Shown: positions 1-11,060 of the stretch, one piece after another
Layout: every line of letters begins with the position of its first letter
How positions within the stretch are numbered: the first letter of the stretch is position 1
Assembly: GCA_910593695.2 (NCBI GenBank)
Contig: OU343055.1
Location: 41,886,682-41,950,681 of the forward strand
DNA: 64,000 nt
Origin: Ocypus olens
Lineage: Eukaryota > Arthropoda > Insecta > Coleoptera > Staphylinidae
Reading direction: 5' to 3'
Made by a program: the position numbers and the translations under genes
The notes under the pieces: generated by a model
Seen by the model: the letters and a program-made list of their open reading frames with translations, nothing else
Told to the model about the DNA's origin: nothing
Databases searched by the model: none

Positions 1-294
1 AATAACAATCCTGTTTGCATTAACGCTCATTGCTTGACATAAGTGAGAGTGAGATGGAATAACTACACATCATTCTCTCTCGCTCTGTTACCCCTGACAC
101 AGTTCGACACGTTTCGTTTACGAGCGGGGCCGTTCCAGTTACGTAGTATACAGTTCATTGTTTCTAGATTAGTCGTAGAGTACGAGCCATGAGGAGTAAC
201 GTGACACGACATCTGGTGGACACAAGCGGAAATAGGTAGTACCTTCTATCGCTAACAGATGGCGCTAATAGCACGTACAGAATAATCTCGTTGG
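1..294. other. Unassigned leader upstream of the hAT relic
   Basis: No ORF or recognisable element. It is somewhat more GC-rich than the following AT-rich DNA and contains a GAGAGTGAGA / TCTCTCTCGCTCT pair. It may be the 5' non-coding part of the hAT element that follows, but the expected CAGGGGTC terminal repeat is not inside the window, so the 5' end of that element is either before base 1 or lost. Confidence 0.3.
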
Positions 295-383
295 TTCGAG
301 AAAGTTCTGGTGTCTTCCACTCACTTCTAGATGGCAGTAATTGGAATATATAAGAAGGCTAGTGGCGCAACCACAAGTCAGTT
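295..383 (+). promoter_or_regulatory. Heat-shock-type core promoter (HSE, TATA, initiator)
   Basis: A perfect three-unit heat-shock element TTCGAGAAAGTTC lies at 295-307 (TTCnnGAAnnTTC). It is followed by TATATAAG at 347-354 and an arthropod-type initiator TCAGTT at 378-383. The TATA-to-initiator distance (about 31-33 bp) is canonical. A transcript from about 380 would have a 130-nt leader before the ATG at 512 of the hAT zinc-finger ORF. The motifs are seen directly; promoter activity and heat inducibility are inference. Confidence 0.45.
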
Positions 384-511
384 CCTATGACACTGTTGTG
401 AAATAAAATAGTACGTACCTCCTTAAAACGTGTTTGTGCGTGTTAAAGTTTAAGACATCTTTGTAACAGTATTTTGATTTGAATTGTTGCTTTTGTGTGT
501 GATTTAGTAGT

Positions 512-2190
512 ATGGAAAAGAAGCGAAAAACTGATAGTTAATGCAGAAAATTCAAAGATCAGTGGAACATTCAGTATTTCGTAATTGAGTCCAGTAACAA
601 GGCGCTATGTTTGATTTGCAATGAAAGCATAGCCGTTCTCAAGGAATATAACATTAAACGCCATTATGAAACAAAACATTTTTAAAATTACTCAAAATAT
701 ACAGGAAGTTTGCGGACAGAAAAATTCGAAGCTATGAAGCGCGGATTGAAATCGCAGCAATCTTCATTTACAAAACTCAAAACCGAACAAGAGGCTGCAA
801 TTCGTGTCAGCTTTCGTGTGGCTCTTGAAATTGCAAAACGTGGAAAACCATTCACCGATGGAGAAATGATCAAAGAATGCATAATTGCAGCAGCCGAAGA
901 AATGTGCCCTGAAAAGGTAAATTTATTAAAAACTGTCAGTATGTCAGCAAACACTGTGGCTTGAAGGGTAGAAAACATCGCTGAAAATATATCCTCTCAA
1001 CTGTTCGACAAAAATGGACATGTTGAGTGGTTTTCTTTGGCCTTGGATAAGTCAACGGATGTGTCAGATACTGCTCAGGTGTTGATTTATATTCGAGGAG
1101 TAGATAAAAGCTATGAAGTGCATGAAGAACTTCTTGATATGTATAGTATTCATGGCACAACCACTGGTACAGATATTTTTAAAGGAGTTGAAATGGCCAT
1201 TAATCAAAAGAACCTTCGATGGAAAAACTTGAAATGTATTACAACTGATGGAGGCAAAAACATGAGTGGGAAAGATAAAGGAGTGGTCGCTCTTATGTCA
1301 AAGGCTGTAGAAAATGACGGTGGTTCAAAACCATTAGTCTTACATTGTATCATTCATCAACAGTCTTTGTGCGGTAAATGTTTGGATATGTCTGAAGTTC
1401 TGAAACCAGTCATATCAACTGTTAATTTTATCAGATCTTTTGGGCTGAATCACCGACAATTCCGATAATTTATTAAAGAGATTGGAGAAAATGACTTACC
1501 TTATCATACTGCCGTACGTTGGCTTAGTTTTGGGAAAGTCCTTCAGCGCTTTTTTGAACTTTTTTGAATGAAAAGCATCGCCCTCTTACTGAATTACAAA
1601 ACAACGCATGGCTGTGGAAGTTAGCATTCTATGTTGATTTGACAAAACATGTGAACGAACTGAATTTGAGATTGCAAGGAGAAAACCAGAATCTTCCTGA
1701 TTTATACACTAATATCAAATCATTCCGGAAGAAATTGATACTGTTTCAATCACAACTACGAAGTAAATATTTTTCACATTTTAAAATATGTGAAATATTC
1801 AGCCACACCACTGAGACTGAATTTCCTATCGATTTTGCAATCGAAACTTTGAGAGCTTTGAAAATAAATTTTGATACTCGTTTCTCGGACTTTGATGCCA
1901 TTGCGAATCAAATTAAGATTTTTCAGAATCCTTTTGATACTGACATTGAAACCCTAGCCCCGGAACTTCAAATGGAAATGATTGATCTACAGTGCAGTGA
2001 TATAATTAAGAACACATATCAAAACTCATCTTTGTTGGAATTTTATAAGAGTCTTCCACTGACACAATTTGATAATTTGAGAAGACCTTCTCCAAAATGA
2101 AGTAGACAAAAAATGTTTACAGATCTAAATTAACTGATGAGCATCTTAAATCTCTTTTAATAATTGGTACAAGTAAAATTAGTCTGCATC
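512..2190 (+). pseudogene. Broken hAT transposase, ZBED/GTF2IRD2-like
   Basis: The reading frame begins at ATG 512 with a BED-type zinc finger (CxxC pair followed by HxxxxH, about 600-680). It continues through 710-964 and 1037-1468 in the same frame, with LDKSTD, TTDGGKNM and LHCIIHQQSLC blocks typical of hAT proteins related to GTF2IRD2. PYHTAVRWLS follows at about 1500, then an ELNLRLQG block at 1564-2100 in another frame, and a last C-terminal block (SKLTDEHLKSLL) near 2118-2187. In-frame stops at 539, 682, 962 and 1466, a small deletion with frameshift near 1560, and loss of the conserved dimerisation region before 2118 show that it is dead. Confidence 0.88.
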
Positions 2191-2647
2191 TACAAACTAT
2201 TGTCAGTGGAAAATCTCAATTACATAAATCTCATAAGTATTTCATATGTCATTATGCTTGTTATAAGTTATGTTTTTATTTAAAATGTATAAAATGTTAG
2301 TTGGATTCATTTACATAATTTGTTAGTTATTATATACTGAAGTTAAATTTTCTGCATATTATACATGTCTTTACTCATTACAATTCTGTGTTTCTTTATC
2401 CAACTTATCACAATAACAATAAGCCTACAACAATGTTATAAGTAGTTAGCCCATGACCATATCAATGTAGATGTCATATTAATAATTATTCAACATAAAA
2501 TTAGAATACTTCAGTAAACTAAATTTAATTTGCTATAAAAAATATGTTCTCTAAAAGGAGTTTTCAAGTATGCTAGCTCTCCGCGGGCCGGACAAAATCT
2601 GTCCGTGGGCCGGATGTGGCCCTCGGGCCGTAGTTTGGAGACCCCTG
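2191..2647 (+). mobile_element. 3' non-coding end of the hAT element
   Basis: AT-rich sequence ending in a GC-rich terminus (2581-2647) with repeated GGGCCGGA-like words. The last bases, read on the minus strand, are CAGGGGTCTCCAAACTAC, the standard hAT/Charlie-type terminal repeat. The following 8 bases (2648-2655, cattagac) would be the target duplication, but the left end is not in the window, so this cannot be confirmed. Confidence 0.7.
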
Positions 2648-2751
2648 CATTAGACCATTCTTGTCTAATTTTGGCGCGAGGTACTTACAAGGTACACAAT
2701 CTTTATTACAAACCAATACATTTGGAGCATACATTTTTTGAATTCATTACT

Positions 2752-4153
2752 GGGTCATTCCATGCCATTTCAACAAAAGGTTGTGCTGCACCATTTTAAT
2801 TTTTTTTTATATTTTGCACAGATATTTATACATGTTTCTCGAGTTCAAAACTAATTTAAGAAAAATAGAAATTCTTGCCATGTGGCAGCAATGTCCCCGG
2901 ATGGAGCATGAAACATGTACATTTTTGTAATTGCAAGCGTTTGCGCAAAGTGGCATAACTTTCTTTCCAATTGTGCAAATTTAAAAATTTTAAAATCTCC
3001 TAACCCATATTGAAGTGCCGAATAGTTTAGTGTAATTTTCATTCATCATTTGTTTTATTTTTTCAAATTTAATGGCCGTCAAAGTTTAGCATTGAGATTT
3101 GCATTTTTTTCATTTTTCGGCCCTGCTTTGGACTGAGAAGGGGGCAATACACTCAAACCAAATTTAGTTTGCAAGTACAACGGTAACAATAGATTTTATC
3201 TGTGGCAAAAAATCTAAAGTGTTTTAAATCCTTCTAAATTTTTTTCGCTAGAGAAAATTGGCATTTTCAACAAAATCCGTATTTTTCTAAAGCTATATCT
3301 CCAGTGGGGTACACAGTAAAAATCTGAAATTTATACTACCAATGCTTCTATCCGGGAGCAACACCATTACAAAATTTGGTAACTTTGTTTTGCCTAGTAA
3401 CAAAAATATTTAAGTTCAAATTTGTAATATTTTTTATGCAATCGGATTAAAAATTGAACTTTAAATATTAGAATCCGGCACTAAAATGGAACTCACCAGT
3501 ACTAGCAGTGATTATAATACACTTGTAAATATTATAATCACTGCTACTAGGCATTAAAATACCTACCAAGGGTTTCCGTACAACGAGATGATTGGCGATT
3601 TATTAATGCAAGTCATAGTCCTGGTGATGAAATTTAAAAAGGTACCGTGGACCCTAAATAGAAACGTATTGTTATTAAATGATTAAAGAATAATTTTTTG
3701 CCTCAGATAAAATCTATTGTTACCGTTGTACTTGCAAACTAAATTTGGTTTGATTGTATTGCCCCCTTCCCAGTCGAAAACAGGATCAAATAATGAAGAA
3801 AAATTAAAATCTTGATGGTAAGTTTGAGGGCCAATACATTTGAAAAACATATCAAATAAAGAAAGAAAATTAAACCAAAATATTCATCACTTTAATCTGA
3901 GTCAGGAGATTTTCAAATTTTTAAATTTGCTCAATTCGAAAAATTGTTATACCACTTTGCGCAAATGCTTGTAATCACAAAATGTACATGTTTCAAGCTC
4001 CATCTGGGGACATATCTGCCACGCGGCAACATTTTTTTTTCTTTCTATAATTAGTTTTGTACTCTAGATACATGTATAAATATCTGTGCAAAATATGAAA
4101 CAAAATAAAAATGGTGCAGCACAACCTTTTGTTGAAATAGCATGGAATGACCC
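2752..4153. mobile_element. 1.4-kb foldback DNA element with GGGTCATTCCATG ends
   Basis: The first about 490 bases (2752-3240) return as a diverged reverse complement at about 3690-4153, starting GGGTCATTCCATG and ending CATGGAATGACCC. Both ends are flanked by TACT (2748-2751 and 4154-4157), consistent with a 4-bp target duplication. The centre holds a second small hairpin (about 3494-3548, arms ctagcagtgattataat and its complement). No transposase is encoded. The superfamily is not clear from the ends; a 4-bp duplication is known for Sola and some others. Confidence 0.7.
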
Positions 4154-4411
4154 TACTACTATAATTAAAAATACAATTAAATCATTTCAGAATAATAGGT
4201 ATACAAACGGGAATACAGAAATCAAGTAAAATAAATATCACTTTATTTGTTGCCCTTTGAACAATATTGCAATGACTAGGTGGTGTCTTACAAACGGTAG
4301 CACAATATTTAAACTCAATAAACTATTATACACGCAAACACATGGTCGCACAATGGCTACTTCGTCTATGGCCATGCCACCGTCATCTGGAGTCACACCT
4401 GAACCAGTATA

Positions 4412-4967
4412 CTGGGTGCTGTAAAAATGGCGGATTAACTGAATGCTACGTTGTCGAGGATTACTTCGAGAGTATGGAAAAAATAATAAAAAATATCGTT
4501 ATTGTATTTTTTCGAAGAACATTAATGATTTACACTCCAGGTCATCAAATAAATTTTTCAGAGATACATACTTTCATGCTTGTCAATATTATGTACAATT
4601 GGTATTTTCAAATGCGATAATTTGACTGTTAAATAAATGATTTTCCCATGCAAATAAACCTGGCATGAGTAGATTTATTTGAATGCGAAAATCAATCATT
4701 TAACATTCAAATTATCGCATTTGAAAATACCAATTGTACATAATATTGACAAGCATGAAAGTATGTATCTCTGCAAAATATATTTGATGAGCTGGAGTGT
4801 AAATAATTAATGGTATGCAGATTTTATGCAATCAAATAATTTACACTAAAGTCTTCACATCTTCGAAAAAAATACAATACCGATTTTTTTCATTATTTTT
4901 TCCACACTCTCGAAGTAATCCTCGACAACATACCATAGAGTTAATCCGCCATTTTTACAGCACCTTG
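4412..4967. mobile_element. Mariner-type MITE, almost complete palindrome
   Basis: 556 bp with arms of about 260 bp: the left arm begins CTGGGTGCTGTAAAAATGG and the right arm ends with the complement. TA dinucleotides flank both ends (4410-4411, 4968-4969), as for Tc1/mariner insertions. The short ORFs in it are by-products of the palindrome and not genes. Confidence 0.75.
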
Positions 4968-5106
4968 TATGTTTATATAGTCAAAGATTTTATTATTTTA
5001 AAAGTGCTTAATTCCAGGGACTGAAAACGGAACGAAAACGAAATTTAAAAAAAATAACCGAAATATTTACAACGAAAACGGAAACGTAAACGAAATTTAA
5101 ATTTAA

Positions 5107-5194
5107 ATATTGTTTCCCTATCAGAAAACCTACAGACCAGTTTCGCCCTTTCAGGTCTCACCGGTCTATAGGTGTTCTGATGGGGAAACAATAT
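5107..5194. repeat. Long imperfect hairpin
   Basis: ATATTGTTTCCC-ATCAGAA at the left pairs with TTCTGAT-GGGGAAACAATAT at the right, with a further ACCTACAGACC / GGTCTATAGGT stem inside. Perhaps the remains of a MITE; no target duplication recognised. Confidence 0.6.
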
Positions 5195-5239
5195 GTTTAC
5201 ATTATTCTTGGATATCTTGTCGGTGGTTAAGCCACTCGG

Positions 5240-5476
5240 ATTTTATAAGGATTTTATTAGTCAATAAGTTTTAATGTGTAATGTTCATCATGCAATTTTA
5301 TTTATGTATATTTTTGTATCTTTTAAGTACTTATGTTAGTAATTTTAACGTGTCATCATTTAAAAGTTTTAATGTGTAATGTCGGTCTTGCGGTTTTATC
5401 TATCTATCTATATCTATACATCTATGTAGGTGTATGTGTGTATGTATATATATAAATATATGTGTATGAGGGTATG

Positions 5477-5548
<72 letters not shown>

Positions 5549-5762
5549 TTATTTATGTATCTCTTATTTTATATACTTTTAATATTCATTATATAATATA
5601 TTGTTAGTTTCGCACACTGCAGGTATCTTCACTTATGTGCTATTACCTTGATAAACAATTAATTAAATGAGCTTCATATTTTAAGCAAAGTTTATGTGAC
5701 CTGTGTAAAACTTCCAAGTTACTAGCACCAATAAACATTATTATTATTATTATTATTATTAT
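5240..5762 (+). mobile_element. 3' tail of a truncated LINE/SINE with (ATT)n end
   Basis: A short AT-rich non-coding stretch ends in AATAAA (5730-5735) immediately followed by about eight ATT units (5738-5762). This is the usual 3' end of several arthropod non-LTR retrotransposons. It includes the (AT)n tract listed separately. The 5' border and family are unknown. Confidence 0.45.
5490..5546. repeat. (AT)n microsatellite
   Basis: Uninterrupted TA dinucleotides for about 57 bp, preceded by degenerate TATG/TATC repeats from about 5400. Confidence 0.95.
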
Positions 5763-6227
5763 TTGATTCACTATAGCATTCAGGCAAGAGATTCTGCCAC
5801 TGTGGCGTTTCTACCTTTAACGGAATTTAAATTTTTCGTTCAAAATGGAACACGAAATAAATAATTTTGTAATACCGATTTTTACAGTTCTTTTTAAGTG
5901 TCTCCGTTAAACACAAACACTTCGTGGCTTATGCCGGAAACAGAAAGTAGAAGAAATCATCTATTCTAAGTCATTATTGGCTTGTTTCAATTTTTTTAAC
6001 GGAATTTGAAAAATATTACTTCGGAATGGACACTATGGATTTTATTTGAAATTCTCTTGTAATTAAGAAAGGGGGTATTTTGGTTTCTTAATCCTACCAC
6101 GTAGGATCATCTATTTAAAGTAACTTCAGAAATATTTATTCTTGTAACAATGTTTTTTAAATGTTTTAGCCAAATTACAAAAAAATATTATCTTGTAATT
6201 AAAAGAAGGGATATTTTGTGATTTTTT
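5763..6227. other. No gene seen; degenerate repeat DNA
   Basis: AT-rich. Two copies of a short motif (cttgtaattaa-gaaggg-tattttg) occur near 6054 and 6191 and a third at about 11246, just beyond the other end of the split LINE, so this probably belongs to an older repeat around it. Confidence 0.4.
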
Positions 6228-6680
6228 AGAGTGGGAGCATGGACTATAAGTGATGTATCGTCTGTATAAAGTAGTGAATAATGTTCTGGATTAAAGTACG
6301 AGGAGTCTGAATTATAAATGTCACTGCAGAATACATTATAGAACAGTGGCGATAGAGGGGAGCCTTGTTACCCTGATGGATAGGGGATAAGAAGAAGTAT
6401 GGTTGACGGACTTTGATTTGGGGGGTTTTGATGGAGAGGAAATTTTTGATTGAAATGATTAGATGGTGTGGTCGTTTCAGCAGAAAACACTTGTAAAGTA
6501 GACCTACGTGCCAGATGGAGTCGAATGCCTTTTGGAAGCCTATAAAAAGGACGGCCTTCTAGGTGTATGGTTTGGATATTGGAGGTAGCTATCCTGAGTG
6601 GGAGGGTAGTTGATTTATTAGGCATAAAACCAAATTGATATGGTGGAATCGAAGTGAGTGTTGCATTCAGGATCTTACGT
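6228..6680 (-). pseudogene. Jockey-type LINE reverse transcriptase, downstream half
   Basis: Minus-strand frames give broken but recognisable reverse-transcriptase motifs: FQKAFDSIWHVGLLYK near 6500, QGSPLSPLFYN near 6345, and LLYTDDTSL (in place of F/YADD) near 6260. Several frameshifts and stops separate them. It continues the RT fragment at 10511-11060; the piggyBac element at 6685-10506 was inserted between the two. Clearly non-functional. Confidence 0.8.
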
Positions 6681-7339
6681 TTAACCTTTCGGAGGTCGCG
6701 CGCGGTCTCTCACTCCGCAACTTTACTATTTGTGGAATAATAATCCGATTCGACGTCGACCGTAGCATCGCTTCACAGTAATCTCTTGTAATACCCTGAT
6801 ACCGTTTAGTACGCAGTTATAAATCAGTGAGCGTGTTTGGTTCTTATTTGTGACTATTGCGGACTGGCAGTCCGCGCGCGACCCTTCTAGTACCTATTTT
6901 ATTTAAAGTGAAATTTCTTTATATTGCAATTTGGCAATTACTGTTATCAAAGGTAAGTGTGTATTTTCGTAAAAATGTGTCAGTAAGATTAAAAAAACTT
7001 TTTTTAGATGTAATGGAAAAAAGAGCAAAAATATTTGGAAAACCTTGTCACAATGCTTAGCTAAGGACGATATACAAGAAACTGTTCGGAAATTCGGAAG
7101 TGGATAATTTGAAACAACAATTTTTAGATAGTGATACTGAACATTTCCGATTCTGAAGACAATTATAACATTCCAATTCATCAGGAGCCAAGATTCATAG
7201 GCAAAGATAGCACAACCATTTGGTCTAATCATCCAATACCCAGACATCGGAGAACTAGAAAAGAAAACCTAATAAAACATTTTCCGGGTGTGAAACCTCC
7301 AGTGAAAAATTTGATGAAGTGTAATGAGTACATGGGTCC

Positions 7340-8925
7340 CGTAATAAAAATAACGTAATAAAAATAATTAATGTAATATTTTTTTCAGCAAAATCATTCG
7401 TAATTGTAATAATCTGATAAATGTAATTCACACAATAATCATAACAGCGCATGATAAATATCAATCGTAAAAGATAATGTAAGCAAGAAGTTAAGACACG
7501 CGCGGTCTCGTGGTCGGAATAACATTGCTAAAATAAACAACAACACATCCACGCCGAAAAATACGCCTCGTACAAAGAACTCTTTAACTTGTATCATCTA
7601 AAATCACACTTAGCACCGGGAAGAAAACGTAAACATCCTCCTGACCGAGATTCAGAAAAATGCAATTCATAAAATTCAACGTCCAAAACAAGACCAGAAA
7701 AATACTAATAAGTAAATTCACGGGAAAGTTCATGAATTCAAACATACACGAGGCAATTTGGCACGTGTATTTCTGAATGTGGCGGGGGCAAATTAGATGA
7801 TAAAAGAGACGGGATCACAAAATTCGGGAGGATTTCCGTGATGGAAATAGAGTGGTGAGAATCAGTGAAGGAGTAATTTTTTAATGTGTGAAGTCAACTT
7901 GTCTCGATGAATAACTGCATCCGAGTAATTACTATGCAACGAAATGTGAAACAATTCACATTTGAATAATTACTCTATTACGAAATGCGAAACACAGATC
8001 CAATGAATAACTACATCCGAGTAATCACTCTGCAACGAAATGTGAAACTATTCACATTTGAGTTATTACTCTGCCAGGAAATGCAAAATCGTCGGAGAAA
8101 GAATGACTTACCTGAGTTAGCAGACATTATACTACGAATTACTTTCTTCACAACCTCCAGACGCTTTGAGCGCTAGGACCATGGGTTGTGTAGAAAGGGG
8201 GTATCGCCAAGACGCTTTGAGCGCTAGGAAAAGAACCTCCAAAATCTAATGTCCAATCTAATTAACTTGTCATTATTGAACGTATTGATTTCTTACAACC
8301 TCCAGACGCTTTGAGCGCTAGGACCATGGGTTGTATAGAAAGGGTGTATCGCCAAGACGCTTTGAGCGCTAGGAAAAAAGCACCCAATTTCTGATGGTAA
8401 TCTTATTCATTTCTGATGGTAATCTTATTCATTTCTGATGGTTATCTTATTCTCCGAACGAAAGAGTATAGTCAAGATCACCGATTGTGTAAGTTATTCG
8501 TTGAGATCTAGTTGAAAGTTTTATTGACATCAAGCAAAGAGGTCAACTGCCAAGCCTCACGTCGTTATAAATAATTCTGAGTCATACGTATTCTGGTCTG
8601 GTCAAAGAAAAAGTACGACAGTTGCTGTAAATCTCAAATTCTTGCAATATTCTTTTGTAAAATGTTCGACGATAGTTCTGAGACTGGTTTTCCCACAGGG
8701 TTTTCCCAGATATATTGGTACAGCAAGGATATGTGTTCATAAATCAAATAACATACTCTTTGGTGTACAAATGCAAATGCCAGAACTAATAAATCAAATG
8801 AATAAACGTCCATCCGTTCAACAAACAAGCATTTCATTTACCTAAACCTAACCAACACGCATCGACACTAGTAACGAATCTGTTAAATAATTGAGGGTTA
8901 CTACAAAAATTAAACAGAACGTATA
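7340..8925. mobile_element. Foreign insertion inside the piggyBac transposase
   Basis: The transposase frame is lost after about 7330 and resumes at about 8935. The intervening 1.6 kb has no recognisable coding motif. It contains two direct duplications: a block about 95 bp long around 7905-7990 and again 8000-8085 (gaataactacatccgagtaat...), and the block listed at 8154-8375. I cannot name the element or its exact borders. Confidence 0.5.
8154..8375. repeat. Duplicated 77-bp block with GACGCTTTGAGCGCTAGGA boxes
   Basis: Blocks 8154-8230 and 8299-8375 are nearly identical, each holding two copies of GACGCTTTGAGCGCTAGGA (starting 8160, 8211, 8305 and 8356) around a ccatgggttgt core. The four boxes are regularly spaced and G+C-rich compared with their surroundings. 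Confidence 0.85.
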
Positions 8926-10510
8926 TAAGTACAAAAAGGTCAGACTTGACGTACTACAGAAGGAATCAGAAATTTGGACCCTCTTTTTTCCTGATATAGT
9001 TTTTAGTTTAATTTTCGAGCACACGAAACAACATATGCAAGTGAAACGCTCTGATTATCAACGAGAAAGAGATACCAAAGACACGAATTTATTAGAAATC
9101 AAGGCGTGGATTGGACTTCTGTATTTAGCTGAAGTTCTAAAGTCCAGTCGCGTAAATCTTGATGAACTTTAGAACAAAAATGGTACAGGAGTAGAGGTGT
9201 TTCGACTGACGATGTCCCAACATAGATTTCGTTTCCTGTTGCAACACATAAGGTTTGATAATTTCACTACACGTGACGAATGAAAGTAATATGACAAGCT
9301 TGCTCCGATACAACAAGTTTTCGATTATTTCATCAGTAACTGTACAACTGCATACTCTCCAGTTGAAAACGTCACAATTGATGAAAAACTCGAAGTATTC
9401 GGAGGAAAATGCAATTTCCGTCAATATATTCGCAGCAAGCCGGCCAGATATGGCATAAAGATGTTTGCACTGGTTGATTCAAAAACATTTTATATGGTTA
9501 ATATGGAAGTGTATGTTGGCAAGCAACCTGAGGGCCCCTTCGCAGTGAGTAATTCACCAAAAGATATTGTTCCAAGAATTTGTCCATCTATAAAAGGAAC
9601 AGGGAGAAATGTAACCGTACACCAGCATCAGCATCTGAGGAAAAATTTTAACTTGACTCTTCTGGGAACAATAAGGAAAAATAAAAGGGAGCTGCCCTCA
9701 GAAATGGTTTATCCTTTAATGCGTCCTCCTTTATCTAGTATGTTCGCATTCCAGAAAAAATGCCACCCTAATTTCTTACATTCCGAAGAAGGGTAAAAAT
9801 GTTTTATTGGTATCAGGTATTCATTGTGACGATCAAATCGATGAAAACGCAAATAAGCCGGAAATAATTATGGAATATAACCGAACCAAAGGAGGAGTAG
9901 ACTGCGTCGATAAGTTGTGTGCCGCATATGATGTTTCGCGAAACACTCGAAGGTGGCCAATGGTATTATTTTATTCGTTGCTCAATGTTGCTGGAATTAA
10001 TACTTTCGTCATATTTTCAACAAACAAGTCTATGTGGAACATTCGAAAACGTACATTTCTATAAACGTTATCTTTTCAATTAATTAAAGATCATCTTCGT
10101 CGCCGTGCAACTGGTCTTATTCCAGACATCATGAAACTTCAAATCAGAAGGATTTTAGGACTTCAGGCACCTCCACCACTTCCGGTTGCTGCCAATAAAA
10201 AAAAAATAGACCTCGCTATTTATATGTCTAAACTGTCAAAAATTTGTGTGTTTAGAGCATTCTTTAAATATTTGTCGGGTATGTTCTGTTCTTGAAAATG
10301 AAAGTGAATAAAATAATTTTTTTTATGTTTTTCCCTTTTATTTTTTCTACCTATGGTCTAAATATGTTTTTTGTATTTTTTAATGAAAATAAAATAAGAA
10401 TTAACTACAATGAGTAATTTTTTATTTCAAAAATAAATTGATTTCGGTGACTGAGAGTCCGCGCGCGATCATTCTTGTCCCAAATATGTGCGCGACCTCC
10501 GAAAGGTTAA

Positions 10511-11060
10511 GGCGAGCTTCGAACAGTTTGCCTATTACAGGAAGCAGTGTAATGGGGCGATAGTTGGGAATCGATGAAGGGTCCTCCCCTGGCTTCGGGA
10601 TGCAGACGATAATGCCCTGTTTCCACTCTGTTGGAAAGTATTGGTTTTGGTAGCCAAAATTGAACATTTTTAAAATACACATATGGACGTCATCGGGAAG
10701 TTTTTTAAGGATGGTTCTAGAGACCTTGTCATAGCCTGGAGTGGAGTTTTTAGCAGCGTGTAATATCTCAAGGTAGCCAGTCTCGTCTAATAAGTCATCA
10801 GTTGATGGATGTCTGCTAGTCCAGTCAAATGTATTGTGCCAGTTAGTTAAAGAGTCGTAGAAGGTGTTGTCAAACTTGTCATTTTCGGAGCATAGCTTTT
10901 CTTGTGTCGAGCAAATGCATTTGTTATTGATGTGTCGTCAGTCAATATTGATCCACCATTAAGGTCTGTGATCTTATCGCTATGATTTGTCTTTTTTATT
11001 TCGGCCCAATAGGTCGTTCCTTTCATATCGTTATTTTTGCACATGTCTCGGTGTTGGAAG
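10511..11060 (-). pseudogene. Jockey-type LINE, linker and first RT motifs
   Basis: From right to left the minus strand encodes a typical pre-RT linker (TDLNGGSILTDDTSITNAF, about 10980-10920). After a frameshift come HAAKNSTPGYD, then YFPTEWKQGIIVCIPKPGED and YRPITLLPVIGKLFE (about 10640-10515), a signature of Jockey-clade reverse transcriptases. The frame ends exactly at the TTAA of the piggyBac insertion and resumes at 6680. Endonuclease and ORF1 are not seen: 5'-truncated copy. Confidence 0.85.

Larger units (their letters stand above)
7011..10290 (+). pseudogene. piggyBac transposase (DDE_Tnp_1_7), interrupted
   Basis: N-terminal pieces start at ATG 7011 and continue, after frameshifts, at 7131-7330 (FIGKDSTTIW, RTRKENLIKHFPGVK). 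The catalytic domain resumes at about 8935: LEIKAWIGLLYLAEVLKSSR (about 9090-9150), YVGKQPEGPF (about 9510), and GGVDCVDKL...RRWPMVLFYSLLN (about 9890-9985). The C-terminal part runs to about 10290. Frames change at least five times and a 1.6-kb insertion separates N-terminus from core, so no transposase can be made. Confidence 0.9.
6685..10506 (+). mobile_element. piggyBac element, TTAA-flanked
   Basis: The left end CCTTTCGGAGGTCGCGCGC and the inverted right end (GCGCGACCTCCGAAAGG, finishing at 10506) are flanked by TTAA at 6681-6684 and 10507-10510, the piggyBac target. Subterminal inverted copies of cagtccgcgcgcga lie near 6868 and 10456. The element is 3822 bp, longer than usual because of about 1.6 kb of foreign DNA inside the transposase. 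Confidence 0.93.

Noticed and set aside
1..520. Solo LTR (TATA box, AATAAA, short leader)
   Set aside because: No TG...CA boundaries or target duplication could be defined; a promoter of the downstream hAT explains the motifs better.
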